Assembly: GCA_029204225.1 (NCBI GenBank)
Contig: CM055099.1
Location: forward strand, 56,110,386 to 56,174,385
DNA length: 64,000 nt
Source of the DNA: Diphasiastrum complanatum
Taxonomy: Eukaryota > Streptophyta > Lycopodiopsida > Lycopodiales > Lycopodiaceae
Direction of reading: 5' to 3'
Numbering within the stretch: position 1 is the stretch's first letter; the number at the start of each line of letters is the position of its first letter. The position numbers were made by a program, and so were the translations under genes. Shown piece after piece: positions 26,137 to 38,358 of this stretch. The notes under the pieces were generated by a model. That model was not told the origin of the DNA. It searched no databases and worked only from the letters and a program-made list of their open reading frames with translations.

Positions 26137-26610
26137 ATACATTGATTCTTCGTTATCATCAACTGGCAACTTTTGGTGCATAGATTGTGTAGTCATATCG
26201 GCAGTTGCAGCAGAGGATTCCTCTTTGGAAGTAAAAGCAGATTGAGCTAATAATAACAGTAAGAGTGCAAGTAAAACGACGAAAGGCTTCTTATAAATTG
26301 GGATTTGTTTGAGTTTACATGTTAGTAAGGGAGTTTGTTCAAGAGGGGGTGTTGCCACACCCAAGGTCGACCCGATGAGGGGATTGTCATGCATGTGTAT
26401 TGGTAACTTGTTACAAGTAAAAGATTAGTGCTTGATGAATAGTGCATTTCTAGTCTTTTTGGTTTTATACAACTTTGTATTATGAAAGTTGTGGACATTC
26501 TAATTATATTAAGGTAGTGGTAGTGTAATACACATTTCATGAGATTAGTTACACCTAGTCTAATGATGACTCTAATGTTAGGGATCAAATGTTCTTTCAT
26601 AGAAAATTTT

Positions 26611-26748
26611 CTCATTTAGTTTATATTGCAATCCAACTTATGACCTCAAAGAGAAGAAACAACATCCTAAGTGGCTCACCTCATTTAGTTTATATTGCAA
26701 TCCAACTTATGACCTCAAAGAGAAGAAACAACATCCTAAGTGGCTCAC
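26611..26748 (+). repeat. Tandem duplication of 69 bp
   Basis: Two essentially identical 69-bp units (26611-26679, 26680-26748) beginning ctcatttagtttatattgc. The unit occurs once in the gene A downstream region in diverged form. Confidence 0.92.
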
Positions 26749-26939
26749 CTGTTATTGGAGACAAGAAAAGACATCATGCAACTTGTTGATAGCCATTATC
26801 ATGTGCATGGGGATTCTTACCTTTTCCCCAAATTACATTAATCTAAAGTCAAGATTTGATAAAAGATCATAGCAAACTAGAAAACTCCCATGTATATACT
26901 ACGAGAATTCAAAGTGTGATAAGCAATGCTAGTTCATGT

Positions 26940-27460
26940 GCTATCACATAGATATATAATAACCTTGGTTAGACTTAAACCATCACATAAATTTAGGAAG
27001 CATATGCATGGCATGTACTTAATTGTTGTTATTGAGCAACCAAAATGGAAAATGACATAGTAGAACTTACACTAAATGAGAGTGGTTTTGTAGTTACCAA
27101 ATATAACAATCCCGTGATTTGTAAATGAAAGGGTCATCTAAAAGATTAACATATGACATGAAATTAGTTGAGTGTTGTGTTCCCAAATGTAAAGAGTTAC
27201 ACATGTTATAAGCAATGCATGATGTGCTATCACATACATATCTAACAACTAAATTGGTTAGGATGAAACCATCACTTGAATTTGAGAAGCTTATGTATGT
27301 CATGTTAGTTGTTGCTATTGAGCAACCAAAAAGGAAAATGACATAGTAGAAATTGCACTACATGAGAGGGGTTTTATGGTTACCAAACATAACAATTTTT
27401 AGTCAATCCAAAAGACTAACATATGACATGAAAGTGACTAAGTGATGTACTCTACTATTG
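26940..27460 (+). repeat. Two diverged direct repeats, about 290-bp spacing
   Basis: Segments near 26955-27112 and 27243-27405 share accatcac, attgagcaaccaaaa, ggaaaatgacatagtagaa and ggttaccaaa phrases. The gene A side has only one such unit, so the expansion happened in the B duplicate or was lost from A. Confidence 0.7.
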
Positions 27461-27634
27461 GGTGGTCTAATCACCATATTTTAATTAGAATAGTTTAAAA
27501 AATGGAGCCCATGAAGCCACTCTTGTCGCAAAAGGCCTTTGATTAACGACAGATCAAATGTATTCGCTTGACAAACTTCTAGTATCAATGCACAAGATGA
27601 AGGTAGTGAATTATTTTTAGAAATAAGAGAAAGC

Positions 27635-27768
<134 letters not shown>

Positions 27769-27770
27769 GA

Positions 27771-28781
27771 TGATTCAAGTGTCAAAAGTGAGTCACAACA
27801 GTAGCTGTAAAAGACATATATCTCTTTCTCAATTGTTATGTAAACATACATTAAACTTATGGATCTACATTGTAAAAAGTATTAATGTGGACTAAAAGAA
27901 GAGAGTCCATCGATGTCCCATCAGCGATGGACTACTAAAAAGTGCACACTAAGTTAGAAATTAGAAAGGTGTGATGATATAAAGCATTCCATCACATTCC
28001 AATAGCAATTGTCCATCGTTGTTCACACATAGGCTCTTAGCTATTATGCATATGATTCGATTTACAGCATTTACAAAATGCTTATTATGCAAAAGCATAA
28101 CGTTTTTGTACCGATAGCACTCTACCATCGCTGGAACAACAATAGAGAGATTCAATAGAAACCACAAAAACATGTGACGTTTTTGCCAATCAATCATTAC
28201 AATAAAAAGTAGCATTCTATGCGGTGGATAGGAGGTTGCGCTCCAACACTGGAAACTCCATGTTTTTTTGTGCAAAAACATCATTTATTTACTCATTGTA
28301 GATATGATTATTCTCAACGAATCAACAGAGCTTCAATGTGCATAATGGATATAGCATAAATTTCCTACCAGGTAAGTGTCGAATCGTTGCCAATGTGTAT
28401 GTAGAAGAGCGTTGACTTATCAAGCATTCTTTGATACATAAGATGGGGAGAGGGAGAAGAAGAAGAGTGGTGGTAGTGAGGAAGTCTACCATCCTTATAT
28501 AAGTAATAGCCTTTGCTCTACTTAGAAGATAAGGCTAAGTGGACACATCCAGTTGGTAGCTTGTGGACAAAGCAACCATTCGTGTCCATAGGATAATTTT
28601 GGACCGATCTTGACCGAAAAAAATACATCACGTGAAATTGGGAGGGGTTTTGCAAAATACCAATGGTAGGTACAAGACTTAAAGGTAAATGTAATTATCA
28701 CCCAGCATTGTATGTATTCAAAAAGTCATAAAAATTTAGTTAGATACCATCCATGAGAGAGAGAGAGAGAGATAATTTGCC
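27771..28781. other. No gene; ends at a short GA run beside the repeat boundary
   Basis: Short frames only. A ccttatataagtaa sequence near 28493 could be a promoter of a lost element. A GA run at 28754-28772 lies 10 bp before the right-arm boundary at 28782. Confidence 0.45.
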
Positions 28782-28782
28782 C

Positions 28783-29163
28783 TTTTTGCAAATGATTTGG
28801 CAATGTTGGCGTCCATATCACGACGATGGGATGATTGCCTTCCAGTGTTGGCTTTCGATCCAAATGTTCTGATGGCGTTTGACAAAGTACAAAATTAGCT
28901 ACCACTAGCCAAGTTATACTATCGAGCTGCGATGTTGGGCAGAACATGGGAGTCCAGATTCATAGCCTAGACAACCTCGAATTGGATTACAGGGGCAAAT
29001 AAGTGTTTTTTATCGCACATGAAGGATTTCAACATGGAGCATCTGGAATTCATGGAGCCGGGTGTTAGTACCATCTCCTCAAGATCAGAAGAGAGGCCAA
29101 CTAGAGCCCGAAATAAATAATCTCGCGAGGTGTCGTGGGACTGCCACTAATTTTGGTGGGGGA
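28783..29163 (+). pseudogene. 3' end of the coiled-coil retroelement ORF, right arm
   Basis: Reads FANDLAMLASISRRWDDCLP, then MAFDKVQN, stop, LPLAKLYYRAAMLGRTWES, with TAG stops in frame. It is followed by aattttggtgggggat, a polypurine tract, and the LTR. The N-terminal part present at 8044-9144 is absent here. Confidence 0.6.
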
Positions 29164-29166
29164 TGC

Positions 29167-29957
29167 TGTTGGAGGGTTTGCAGAATCCAAGGCAACTCTA
29201 ACCCTAGTAAATAAGTGAGAGGGATTTGGCACCCTGTGTGTGTAAGTCCAACCCGATGGTTAGATAGAAATTTGATTAATTAGAAAGTCAATAAAAGGAC
29301 TTTAGGCCTTTTTGCGGGACTTTTAATGTTGCAGGGCCTAAAAGTCAAGTTAGTAAATAAAGTAGGGTTTCCTAGCAAAACTCATTTTCAAATTGGGTTC
29401 TCCAATTAATGAATGTGTTCCCTCCACTTTTTGAATACTTAGATTAAGATTAGCCAATAAAAATTGGGATGCCCATCTCCTCAATTTCCTATATAAGTAT
29501 CAATTGTGAATCATTGTACATGTTCTCTCTTCATTTCTATACAAGCACCCAACGGGGTTGGCTCAACTGGTTAGCTTGGCATCCAAAGTTTCTTTGGTCC
29601 CAGGTTCGAACCTCCCCTTGGAAACCAAGAAGCATTTCTATACAAGCAGGTTGGCCCTCTTATGGAATGGATGTGGAATGTCCTTGGTCTCTATCTCTTT
29701 TCCTCCATTTCTCATGCTTTCTTCATGTTTGCTAATTATTTGATGCTTATTGGAATTGCCATTTCTTATGCTTTTTGTGTGAGAGAAAGGGAGAGAGAGA
29801 AGGGTAATCTATCATCATTGTGGATTTAGTGTCAATGATTGTAGGGTTAAGTCTTAGTGTTCATGGATCTTAGTGTTAATTGTGGATCATCTATGCATGC
29901 TGGATTTTGATTTATGCTATCACTCTCATGGGATCGAACAACAACAACAACAACAAT
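29167..29957 (+). mobile_element. 3' LTR of the coiled-coil-ORF element, right arm
   Basis: Starts TGTTGGAGGG after a polypurine tract and ends in an ACA-rich run (29938-29957). It contains a TATATAAG box near 29490 and the SINE at 29548-29632. The mirror copy is 6896-7658. Confidence 0.6.
29548..29632 (+). mobile_element. tRNA-derived SINE-like insertion with target duplication
   Basis: An 85-bp body carries a Pol III A box (tggctcaactgg, 29559-29570) and B box (ggttcgaacc, 29603-29612) 32 bp apart, the tRNA-like spacing. It is flanked by perfect 16-bp direct repeats catttctatacaagca at 29532-29547 and 29633-29648, which are target-site duplications of LINE-driven retroposition. There is no poly(A) tail. 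It is too worn to be a functional tRNA, as the acceptor arms do not pair. Confidence 0.75.
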
Positions 29958-30082
29958 TTTCAAAGTGTGATCCATTTACATTTTGTAACATACTGTGGTT
30001 TATATCGAAGGGTCTTGTTTTCATCAGTCACAGTATTATCCTTGGTGAGCAGAGAATTCTGAAATGCCTCTTGGCATGCTTG

Positions 30083-30198
30083 ACCTTCTCTATAACTCTC
30101 TTTATAATCTTCTCTAAAACAATTGTTATAACTCTCTCTATAACCCTCTCTAAAACCCTTCCTATAACTCTCCCTATAACCCTCCCTATAAATATTTG
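30083..30198 (-). repeat. 12-bp minisatellite, right-arm copy
   Basis: Mirror of 6655-6770 with the same number of units. Confidence 0.85.
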
Positions 30199-30301
30199 AA
30201 AAACATGTTAAAATTTGCAAGGCTTATACCAAGGCCAAATGGTGGCACAGACTCGACGCTCGAGCTTTCCACTTTCCCCGCGCCTCATTTTAAATTCTAT
30301 C

Positions 30302-30759
30302 TTAAAAGAAATGCTCAAAAAAATCGTGCATATTGTTGTAGTGTTCCACTCCATGTGAAGTGTTTGTGTTCAAAACTTCCAGAAATGCTCCATTGCCACC
30401 TTGCCACACAGAACCATCAACCCTTGAAAATCCATGAATAAAAGAGTACAATAATGATGCTAATCCAGCTCCACATGACTCCATATAACTAGTAGGTAGC
30501 ACTAGTCCATCGTCAATATCTACTTGACACAAGAAAATGACCATAGATTCACCAAAAATTGACAATCTGCAAACATTGACTCCACATAGCTCAAACATGA
30601 AGTTAGATAAGTAAAATGTGTTTGAACAACACATACTGGCTGCTCCTTTGACCTTTCTTGAGTCTTCAAGTACTTGCAAACATAGATCCAAAGTGCCTTG
30701 TCCATTTGACTCCTCTTCGATGCTCTTGTCACTTTCTCATCAACCTCTTGATCTAACAC
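30302..30759 (-). other. Unrecognised open frames, right-arm copy
   Basis: Mirror of 6094-6551, with identical predicted proteins of 79 and 129 residues and no recognisable domain. Confidence 0.3.
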
Positions 30760-30779
30760 CGTTGCGAGTTGAATGGGTA

Positions 30780-31887
30780 ATTTTGCGGGCCAAGGAGAAA
30801 CTTATGGAATATTTCCTAAAATTCTCTTATAAACCTTACAATTTTTTACTATGCGCAAGTATAAAACAAATTCAAAAATTACTAAAAAAAAAAAACTTTT
30901 TGTGCATTTTGAACATCTTAAAAATTTCATTCCGTCTTTACCACACATTTTTTTACACAGAGTCAGACATCGTGCGCTCATTCCTTTTTTATCACAGTCA
31001 GAAAACATGCGCTGATTCCTTCCTTAGCACACCTTTTTTTTCACACAGTCAAGAAGTTCGCTGATCCTCACAGCAAAGAAACTCGTCTGATGCGCTGTAT
31101 CGAATTCTTTGATAAAGGCAGCGTTTGATTGTTCTATAATTCCTAATGTTCTTTGATAGAGGCAGCGTTTGATTGTTCTATAGTATGTAGTATGTACGTA
31201 TTACAGTTATGAACTACATACTTCGAAAGGGATAGCCGCAATGATTCAAAGAGTAAATTGCATCTTCAAAAAACTGTTAATTCCTACCTTCATCGAAAGG
31301 GATAGCCTCACACGAAGAACTGTTTTCGGCTGTTTGATTTTCTTCTATTAGTAAAAGGTAATTGAATCCATTCTTTTCAAGAAATCAGAACACACAAAAA
31401 AGAAATCCACGAGAGTATAAAGAATGAAAATTAAAAACCATAATGAGTAGGAAGAATGAACACTTTACCTTTTTATTATCAAATGATATTATTTTTTGAT
31501 TTAAAAAATGTAATATTTTTGAAGACATGATAAAACTTATTCATTTAAACATAAATTTGTTTTTATTGTTTTTCTAAAATGTTGAAGTCCTTTAAAAGTG
31601 CAAAATGTAGGCTAATTTTAAAATTGAACTAATCCGGTTTGAATGATGTAACAAAATTTTGCATAGCTTTTAACTTTTTTGGAATTTGTTATCAGCAAAA
31701 TAATCTTAAGTGCTAAAACATATATAAGTTTTAGCAACTTCACTTTTAAAAATATGTGATTTTTAAAAGGTCAAAATAAATATGTGTTTTAAAAAATAGC
31801 TTGCACAAAAAACATGATTTTTTTATTTGATGCATTTTTTTCACTATTATTCGATATTCCTTAAGGAGAACCTCGCAATATTGCCCA
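30780..31887. other. AT-rich intergenic DNA, mirror of 4966-6073
   Basis: Includes the mirrored 44-bp tandem duplication. No gene supported. Confidence 0.55.
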
Positions 31888-32278
31888 CTCAACTCTCAAT
31901 GGTGTTATCTTCCACTTGAACATCAACACCATTGACCAAGACATCTTTTCCATAACTACTAATTGCATCCAATCCATGAAGACAACCATTCACTTGCCTA
32001 CTATCATCTACACAAGAAGATGTACCAAGGCATGTGAGAAAATAAAAGTTTGTACCTTCGACTTGCTTACCCTTCTCATCATATGTAAGCCTAGATGGCT
32101 TTTGCCTTTGCCTTGAGGATCATCTTAGAACTTGACTTGAAGAGTCATCTCCACCATCACCATCCAAAGAACCATCATTCTCACCACCAAAAATGTTAGT
32201 TTCATCAACATCAACAACTTCAAGCTTATCCACATTCTCCTCTTCATATACAACATCCTTATAAATGTGAACTAGCCA
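31888..32278 (-). pseudogene. Ty1/copia linker fragment, right-arm copy
   Basis: Mirror of 4575-4965, with the PSRLTYDEKGKQVEG motif on the minus strand. Confidence 0.6.
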
Positions 32279-32457
32279 ATAGAAATGGGTCCAAATCCGA
32301 CGTTATGAGCTTGTCTACTTGCTAAAAATAGTGAGGACACATTGTTAGGCCTTATTGACATAAAAAAAGTTTATCTCTAAGTTGAAAATTCAATTTGGCC
32401 ACCAAATTCACAAATTAGATCAACTTAACTAGTTGACGTTTTTCACATATGGGTACG

Positions 32458-32459
<2 letters not shown>

Positions 32460-32533
<74 letters not shown>
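32460..32533 (+). repeat. (CT)n microsatellite, 74 bp
   Basis: Mirror of the GA tract at 4332-4393, longer by 12 bp. Confidence 0.95.
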
Positions 32534-32535
<2 letters not shown>

Positions 32536-33596
32536 GTTGCTTTCTTTAATTCCTAAGAATTTTCTACTAACTTTGTCTAATGCATTGATACTAAAAGTAA
32601 TTTGTCAAGCAATACATTTGATTTTTTCTTAGACAAAGCAAAGGACTTTTGCGACACGAGTGGCATCATGGGCTCCATTTTTTTGAACTAGTCCAATAAA
32701 AAGATGGTGATTAGACCCTCTACTAGACTACATCACTCAGTCACTTTCATATCTCATGTTAGATGGTTTCAGCCTTACCAAGGTGATCATATATGTATGT
32801 GATACCATATGAATTAGTATTGCTTATCACACTTTTGGGAGTTTTTCTAGTTTGCTGATCTTTTTGAAAAGCTTGACTTTAGATTAATGTGATTTGCAAA
32901 AGAAGTAAGAATTGCCATTTACATGATAATGGGTATCAACAAATTGCATAATTTGGTGTCAAGATGTCTTTTCTTCTCTCCAATAACAGGTGAGCTAGTT
33001 AGGATTTTGTTTCCTAGGCGTCCAAGTTCCAAGTCAAAAGTTTGATCTTGATCTCAATATGTTGAAGAAAATGAAATTTTTTTTTAGTGAAAGAACATAT
33101 GACCCTTATACATCATTAGAATAGGTGTGAATAGTTTCACACTATAGAACCCCCTTACTATAAGAACCACAATAATCATAAGACTAAGATTGAATAAACT
33201 AAAAAGACTAGATATGCACTATTCATCAAGCACTCTCAAATACAATTTTTATTTGTCGCAAGTTACCAATACACATGTACAATAGTAACAATCCCCTCAT
33301 GGGGATCTCGGATTCAAGCAGTACTCATTTGGGTGTGGCAATTGGTAACTTAGAGCTAGTAGCCAATAGCCGCCCTCTTGAACCAACTCCCTTACTTACA
33401 TCATACATGTAAACTCAAACAAATCCCAATGCATAGAGAAGTCTTTCGCGTTTTACTTGCACTCTGACTGTAATTATTTCGAACAATTTGCTCTTATTTC
33501 CAAAGAGGAATCCCCGGCTGCAACTGCCAATATGAACTTCACAAGCTATGTAGCAAAAGTTTGCTATAAGTTGATGACAACGAGGAATCAATGTAT

Positions 33597-34234
33597 TCAA
33601 GCATACAGCTGATTGTTAGAAATGAGATATTGCTCAATAGCTTTCAATGTGCGAGTAGCTCCCTCTTTTGCGTGTGCCACTGGTGGATCTGCTACTATTG
33701 CCACGTACTCGAATTCCCAGTCCAAGATTGTGCTGTCGCCTGGACCTTCTGAGAATTTGAAGATAGCTTTAGTGGAGCTGTAATCGATGCCGATTGATCC
33801 ACCCTCCAAAACCACAGTAACGAAGGTGTGGGTTTCAGAGTCAGCTGTGACAATTTTCTCCTTCAAGTACCTGCTGTGGGGTACAACTGCAATGCATCAC
33901 GAAGAACTCTGTGGTTAGGAGTCTTCAACTTGGTCTTCTAGACACTTATATACCTATATTAAGTATCAGAAGCAGCTGCCTTAACTATATGCTGCATCCA
34001 GAAAGAAGATTGATCTTTGAATCAATAAGCAGTTTGTTCATGCAGAGCTATACCAGCAGTGAGATTCAGTTTCCTGATGCTGCCAGCAGATGCGCCATCT
34101 CCTTCCAGAATTTCGACGGATTCGATAAATCCAGGAAGTGCATTTGTGAGGAGGTTTGGATCCCTAAATGCCGCCCACACTCGCTTCAAGGGCACCTGAA
34201 GTTCGATCCGGGTTGAATCTTTACCAGTAGCCAT
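33597..34234 (-). CDS. Bet v 1/PR-10-like ligand-binding protein, copy C (2 exons)
   Basis: Exon 1 is 34234-34054 and exon 2 is 33886-33597 on the minus strand, with the same 167-bp phase-1 intron as copy A. The 156-residue product is identical to A as far as the frames show: glycine-rich loop GDGASAG at 45-51, SRYLKEKI after the junction, C-terminal helix ending IEQYLISNNQLYA. It was made by the recent inverted duplication, and judging from the outer boundary it sits in the donor arm. It is transcribed toward copy B, 7.5 kb away. The promoter and poly(A) signal are mirrored too, so it may be expressed like A. Confidence 0.88.
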
Positions 34235-34552
34235 TTGAATTGATCTTCGACACGAAATTCAAAAGAGTTTAATTATTAGCAAGGAGAATTCTGCATCGCC
34301 AAAACAAAGAGAGCGTCAGCAGTTATATTGTTCTTCTTGCGTATTTACTTTGCAACGACAATACACAATGAAAACAGAACGCTTCGAAATTGCACTGAAA
34401 ATCGATAAAAGTGTAAGCCGGTTTTCTTAAAACAGCATGGTGCGTATCTAAAACAAAGAAACTTGGCAATTCAGACACGAACCACGACTGTATAATATCT
34501 GAATGAGCTCGTAGACACAGAAATGATGTGCGCAACATGAAGCAAATCGTTC

Positions 34553-34640
34553 TCTTTTATACCCGAATTGCCGAGTGTTGCGGTGAAAAAGCGTCCCCCC
34601 CCCATTTCTACAGATCGTTTGCAGAGTCAACAGGGACCGC
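34553..34640 (-). promoter_or_regulatory. Core promoter of Bet v 1-like gene C
   Basis: TATA box at 34555-34561 and TTGACT W-box core at 34625-34630 (minus strand), identical to gene A. Confidence 0.6.
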
Positions 34641-35929
34641 CCATCTATGCATACAAATGTCTAGTCTTTTCAACAGTCTACGGCATTAGTCGAATCTGAT
34701 TGACCCAAAGCTGGATAGGATGCTTCATTGAAGCTTAGTTCTGTCTCTTATAAAACTATTTCACTTGTTCTTTTTTCAGATTTTTTTCCTACTTCGAAGA
34801 CTATTTCGCCCTCGTGTCTTTCACGTTCACATATTAGCTCAGCTAGAAGCTGCGTAAGTCGTGCCATTGACTAGGATGGTCCGAGATTTGAACACGTTCC
34901 AAGATCCAGATCCACCAGTTGCCCACCTCTACAGCCTTTGGGCCTGGTGAATATGGTTAATTAACGATCAATGAGACTAAGTGATTGAGATTACTTTTAT
35001 TTCTACCATTCAATGCTGCAAGCTTGCATGGAGTGTAGATGACAATGGCAACACTGCCTCAAGTTTCACTTAATGCAATGTCATTGCAATGCTTGGAAAA
35101 CTGGCATAGTCAAGGAATGGAATCTGCAAAAGTTGTTCAAATAGTCATAATATTATTAGTGAAGGATGCAGCCTTATTGAAAACAACCATTTTTTTAAAT
35201 ATATTTAATTTTAATTTTAGCTCCTTGATTAACTTTGTGCATGCTAAATCCATGGTTATTTCATAGACTTGGTGGATTATAAACATGCTACATTAAGAAA
35301 TGTAGGTTTTTTCACGTCTTGTTTAATGTAGTGGCAGATTTTTTTAAACATGTAGGACCTTCACATATGGCCTTGGTCCTTAAAGATTATGATGACCTTA
35401 ATTTTAATATGGTTATTCAGGGTCCAATGACCAAAACACTAGCCTAGTTCAGTTGTGGGTTATTGGCCTAGACATGTGACCAATTACCATGTGTCACTTG
35501 ATAATTTGCAAACTTGCAAATTGCAACGGCCACCCACATTCCTTAATGCATTGCAATTCCACTTGATCAACTTGCCACTTGATTCCGAACATGGCATACA
35601 ACACTACATAACATCCGACATTATACAACTTGAAATGACCTATGAAACTTCCTTCAAGAGAAGTAAACATCAGAAAGAATGTTCTGTTTGTACCAAGGTT
35701 GGCTTGGAACCTGGTTTCAATTGGGGCCATTAGTAAATAAAAATGGCAGTAGTGTTTGATGAGTCTAATTTTTTGGTGAAGGAAAATGAGCATGATGATT
35801 GAATCAGTGGAAAAAAAATTGAAAGAAGTTGATCTTAATAAGTTACTATCCCGAGTAGGTGATTAGGCCAAAAGTAGCTTTGAGTTAGCTCGAGGTAGTG
35901 TAGGACTTTGACATTTGGCATGATGATAG
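34641..35929. other. Gene-poor stretch, mirror of 936-2220
   Basis: No recognised gene; same short frames as in the left arm. Confidence 0.55.
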
Positions 35930-36885
35930 ATGGCTAGTGACATGTCTTTTGATGTTGTAATGTTGTCATGTGCCTCTCAAGCCTTCACCAAGGACAATTC
36001 AAAGGACAAAGCAATGGACAAAGACTATGGAGGAGTAGAAGATGATAACTCATTCTTCTATCTTCAAAAAGAAGACTCAAGAAGATCAAGCCAATATTAT
36101 CATAGAAGACTCACATGCAAGTGAAGGAGAAGCATCTCTTATGATGTCTAGTTTCTCCTCTTCTCCTTTTAAAGATGTATCTTGGTGTAGTGATAGTGAT
36201 GCATCATCACACATGAGTCGCACCAAGAGTTCTTTTATTTCTATTGAATATTGTCAAGAACTTAGAGAATCAATATACACTGTTGTTGGTGATACATGTT
36301 CTATTGAAGGAGTTGGATGTATATCCTTGAATCTTGCATCTTCAATGAATTTTACACTATCCAATGTACTTTATGTTCCTAATCTCACAAAGAATGTGAT
36401 TAGTGCTGGAAAGCTATTTGATGATGGTTTTGAAGTGGAATTCAATGTCAATAATTGTTTTACTAAGAAAGGTGATGAGATCCTAGCAAGTGGATCAAGA
36501 TATGGTGGCATTTTCAAGCTAGATTTACAAGAGAATGCAAGTATTTGTGATGCTGCATTATTGTATTTCCAAGGAGGAAGTATGGCATAGGAGGTTGCAT
36601 GTTTCCAATTTCAAATCTATGTCTTTTATGGTCAAGGAGATCAAGCCAACAGAGGCTTGTCCTATGTCACCTTGTATGGAATATTCACAAGGCACTCTAT
36701 GGGCTGAAATAGTCACCCAGAGCCTGGTTCCAGAAAGTAAATACATTTCTTATTGAAAATGGTTTTTTTCCAAACTCAGCAGACTCGAATGTCTAATTCA
36801 AGTCTGTATCGAAATTCTTCATCATCATCACCCTCTACGTAGATGATACACTATTATTCAGTACCGACTCGCTTCAATTGTCTTT
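35930..36885 (+). pseudogene. Ty1/copia remnant: gag tail, protease, pre-integrase, RT scrap
   Basis: 36042-36590 reads HASEGEASLMMSSFSSSPF, then a protease motif DSDASSHM (family: DSGASSHM, so the catalytic Gly is Asp), then LYVPNLTKNVISAGKLFDDG, close to the copia element at 57147. EVWHRRLHVSNFKSM (from about 36570) is the pre-integrase region. After a gap, FFPNSADSNV and FIIITLYVDDTLLF hold the RT YVDD motif at 36836-36847. Integrase and most of RT are deleted. The frame crosses the repeat boundary at 36140 without a break. Confidence 0.7.
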
Positions 36886-37505
36886 GTCATAATGGTGCAG
36901 AGAATCTTATTGGAAGATTCAGCTTGGCCATTCCCTCTGGGATAGCAGGGAGTACTAAATCTGTGTATAACGAAAAAATCTTCCAGTAAATACTTTATTG
37001 TTTGATTAACAAAGTGTGTACCCCAGTCACTGACAATCTCGATCGGACATCCAAATCTGATTATAATATTTTCATATAGAAACTTGGCCGTAGATTTTGC
37101 ATCAGCAACTTTGACAGCTTTGGCTTCAACCCACTTGGTCATATAATCAGTTGCGACGATAATGTATCGGGCCTGAGATCCTTCCGCGGTAGGGTGAATA
37201 GGTCCAACATAATCCAGTCCCCATTTTTCAAACGGTGCTTGCGATAAAACCGGATACAAGGGTTCATAGTTCTGTCGAGTAGGTCGTCATGCTCGCTAGC
37301 AAACATCACATGTCTGAATAAAATTTTTGTGTCCTTGTGAAGCATAGGCCACCAACAACCTGATTGTAAAAGTTTGTGAATAGAATAACACTCGAAACCA
37401 CTTGCCATAATTGTACCAAAAACATAACTTTCTAACGCTATCCTCTGTGGGAATGACATTATTTACTATAAAATCTATATTAACCCTGTTGGTATAGTAC
37501 GACAT
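36886..37505 (-). pseudogene. Ty3/gypsy integrase fragment
   Basis: Minus strand: part of the H2C2 region (SGCWWPMLHKDTKILFRHVM, about 37380-37320), then GLDYVGPIHP, VATDYMTKWVEAKAV, IEIVSDWGTHF and GNGQAESSNKIL, so the D, D and E positions of the core are present. It is the same family as 11984-12905 and less damaged in the core. It is cut at 36886 against a copia RT scrap and near 37505 against the primer site of another gypsy element. Confidence 0.75.
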
Positions 37506-37516
37506 ATACCAATTTT

Positions 37517-37533
37517 TGGCATTGTTGCCGGGA
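37517..37533 (+). other. Gypsy primer-binding-site-like sequence
   Basis: tggcattgttgccggga closely resembles the TGGCGCCGTTGCCGGGG primer site of many plant gypsy elements, with C-to-T and G-to-A type differences. It is followed by the gag leader. Confidence 0.55.
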
Positions 37534-37662
37534 ATAGTTTAGGAAAGTTATAAGAAATCTGACAAATCCATCTCCATCTCTAGTGTATGTCATAGAGAAT
37601 CCAGATTAGAACGATACCGTAAGATTAGAGAGGAATTTTTATGAAGACAAAGTGAGAATACT

Positions 37663-38344
37663 TGTAAAAATTACAGCAAATAAGGATCCTTAAACACTTG
37701 AAATGATGAGGCAAACAATAGATTATGATTTCATAAGATTAGCACAAGTTGAACCATCAAAATCCATCAAAAATCTATGCTTGAACCTCACTAAATGGCC
37801 CAAATCCTTGAAGAAGGCTTCACACGTGTGAAAGTACGGCCTCCCACAGTATGAGTACTGTACACCAGACCTACATTCAATCCTATAATCATTAGTAATC
37901 ACAAGTACTCAAACAATTATGAACATAGAGAGCAATTGCACCATTATGAGAGAAAAAACATGAAATTGCTTGATTGATTTTGGTGAGATATCATCACCTA
38001 TATATACATGATCCATCACGGTTTTGGGCAGGTATGAGTAGCCCTAAACCTATCCCTAATTCTAATTTTGGTGGATCTTTCATCCCTACCAAGTTAGGGT
38101 TGGAATCTTGGAGATCCCTCAACAATGCCAAAACTACCAAAAATAGCTCCTATTTTTTCTCCCTTGTATCTAAGCATAATTTGGACTCATTCCAAAGGTT
38201 CTAACACTTAGGTCTACTTGAGAACATCCTTATGAATGGAATCCTATGCTATTTGGCACGTGTGACAAGCCACATCATGACCATCTAACTATTTACAAGT
38301 CATATGACCAAAACTAGTCAAGCTAGAATTGTGAATTTTTAACA
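37663..38344 (-). repeat. Copia 1, 3' LTR
   Basis: 682-bp direct repeat of 43002-43683, carrying a perfect CACACGTGTG palindrome at 37821-37830. Confidence 0.95.
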
Positions 38345-38358
38345 CTCCTCCTCACTAT

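Larger units (their letters stand above)
28782..36140 (-). repeat. Right arm of the 7.3-kb inverted repeat
   Basis: Reverse complement of 725-8043. At the inner edge (28782) the coiled-coil ORF is cut off and joined to unrelated sequence. At the outer edge (36140) the copia frame runs straight through. Compared with the left arm it is longer by 12 bp in the CT tract and 28 bp in the SINE. Confidence 0.95.

Noticed and set aside
29548-29632. Functional tRNA gene
   Set aside because: A and B boxes are present, but the acceptor and other stems do not pair, and target duplications flank it, so it is a SINE.
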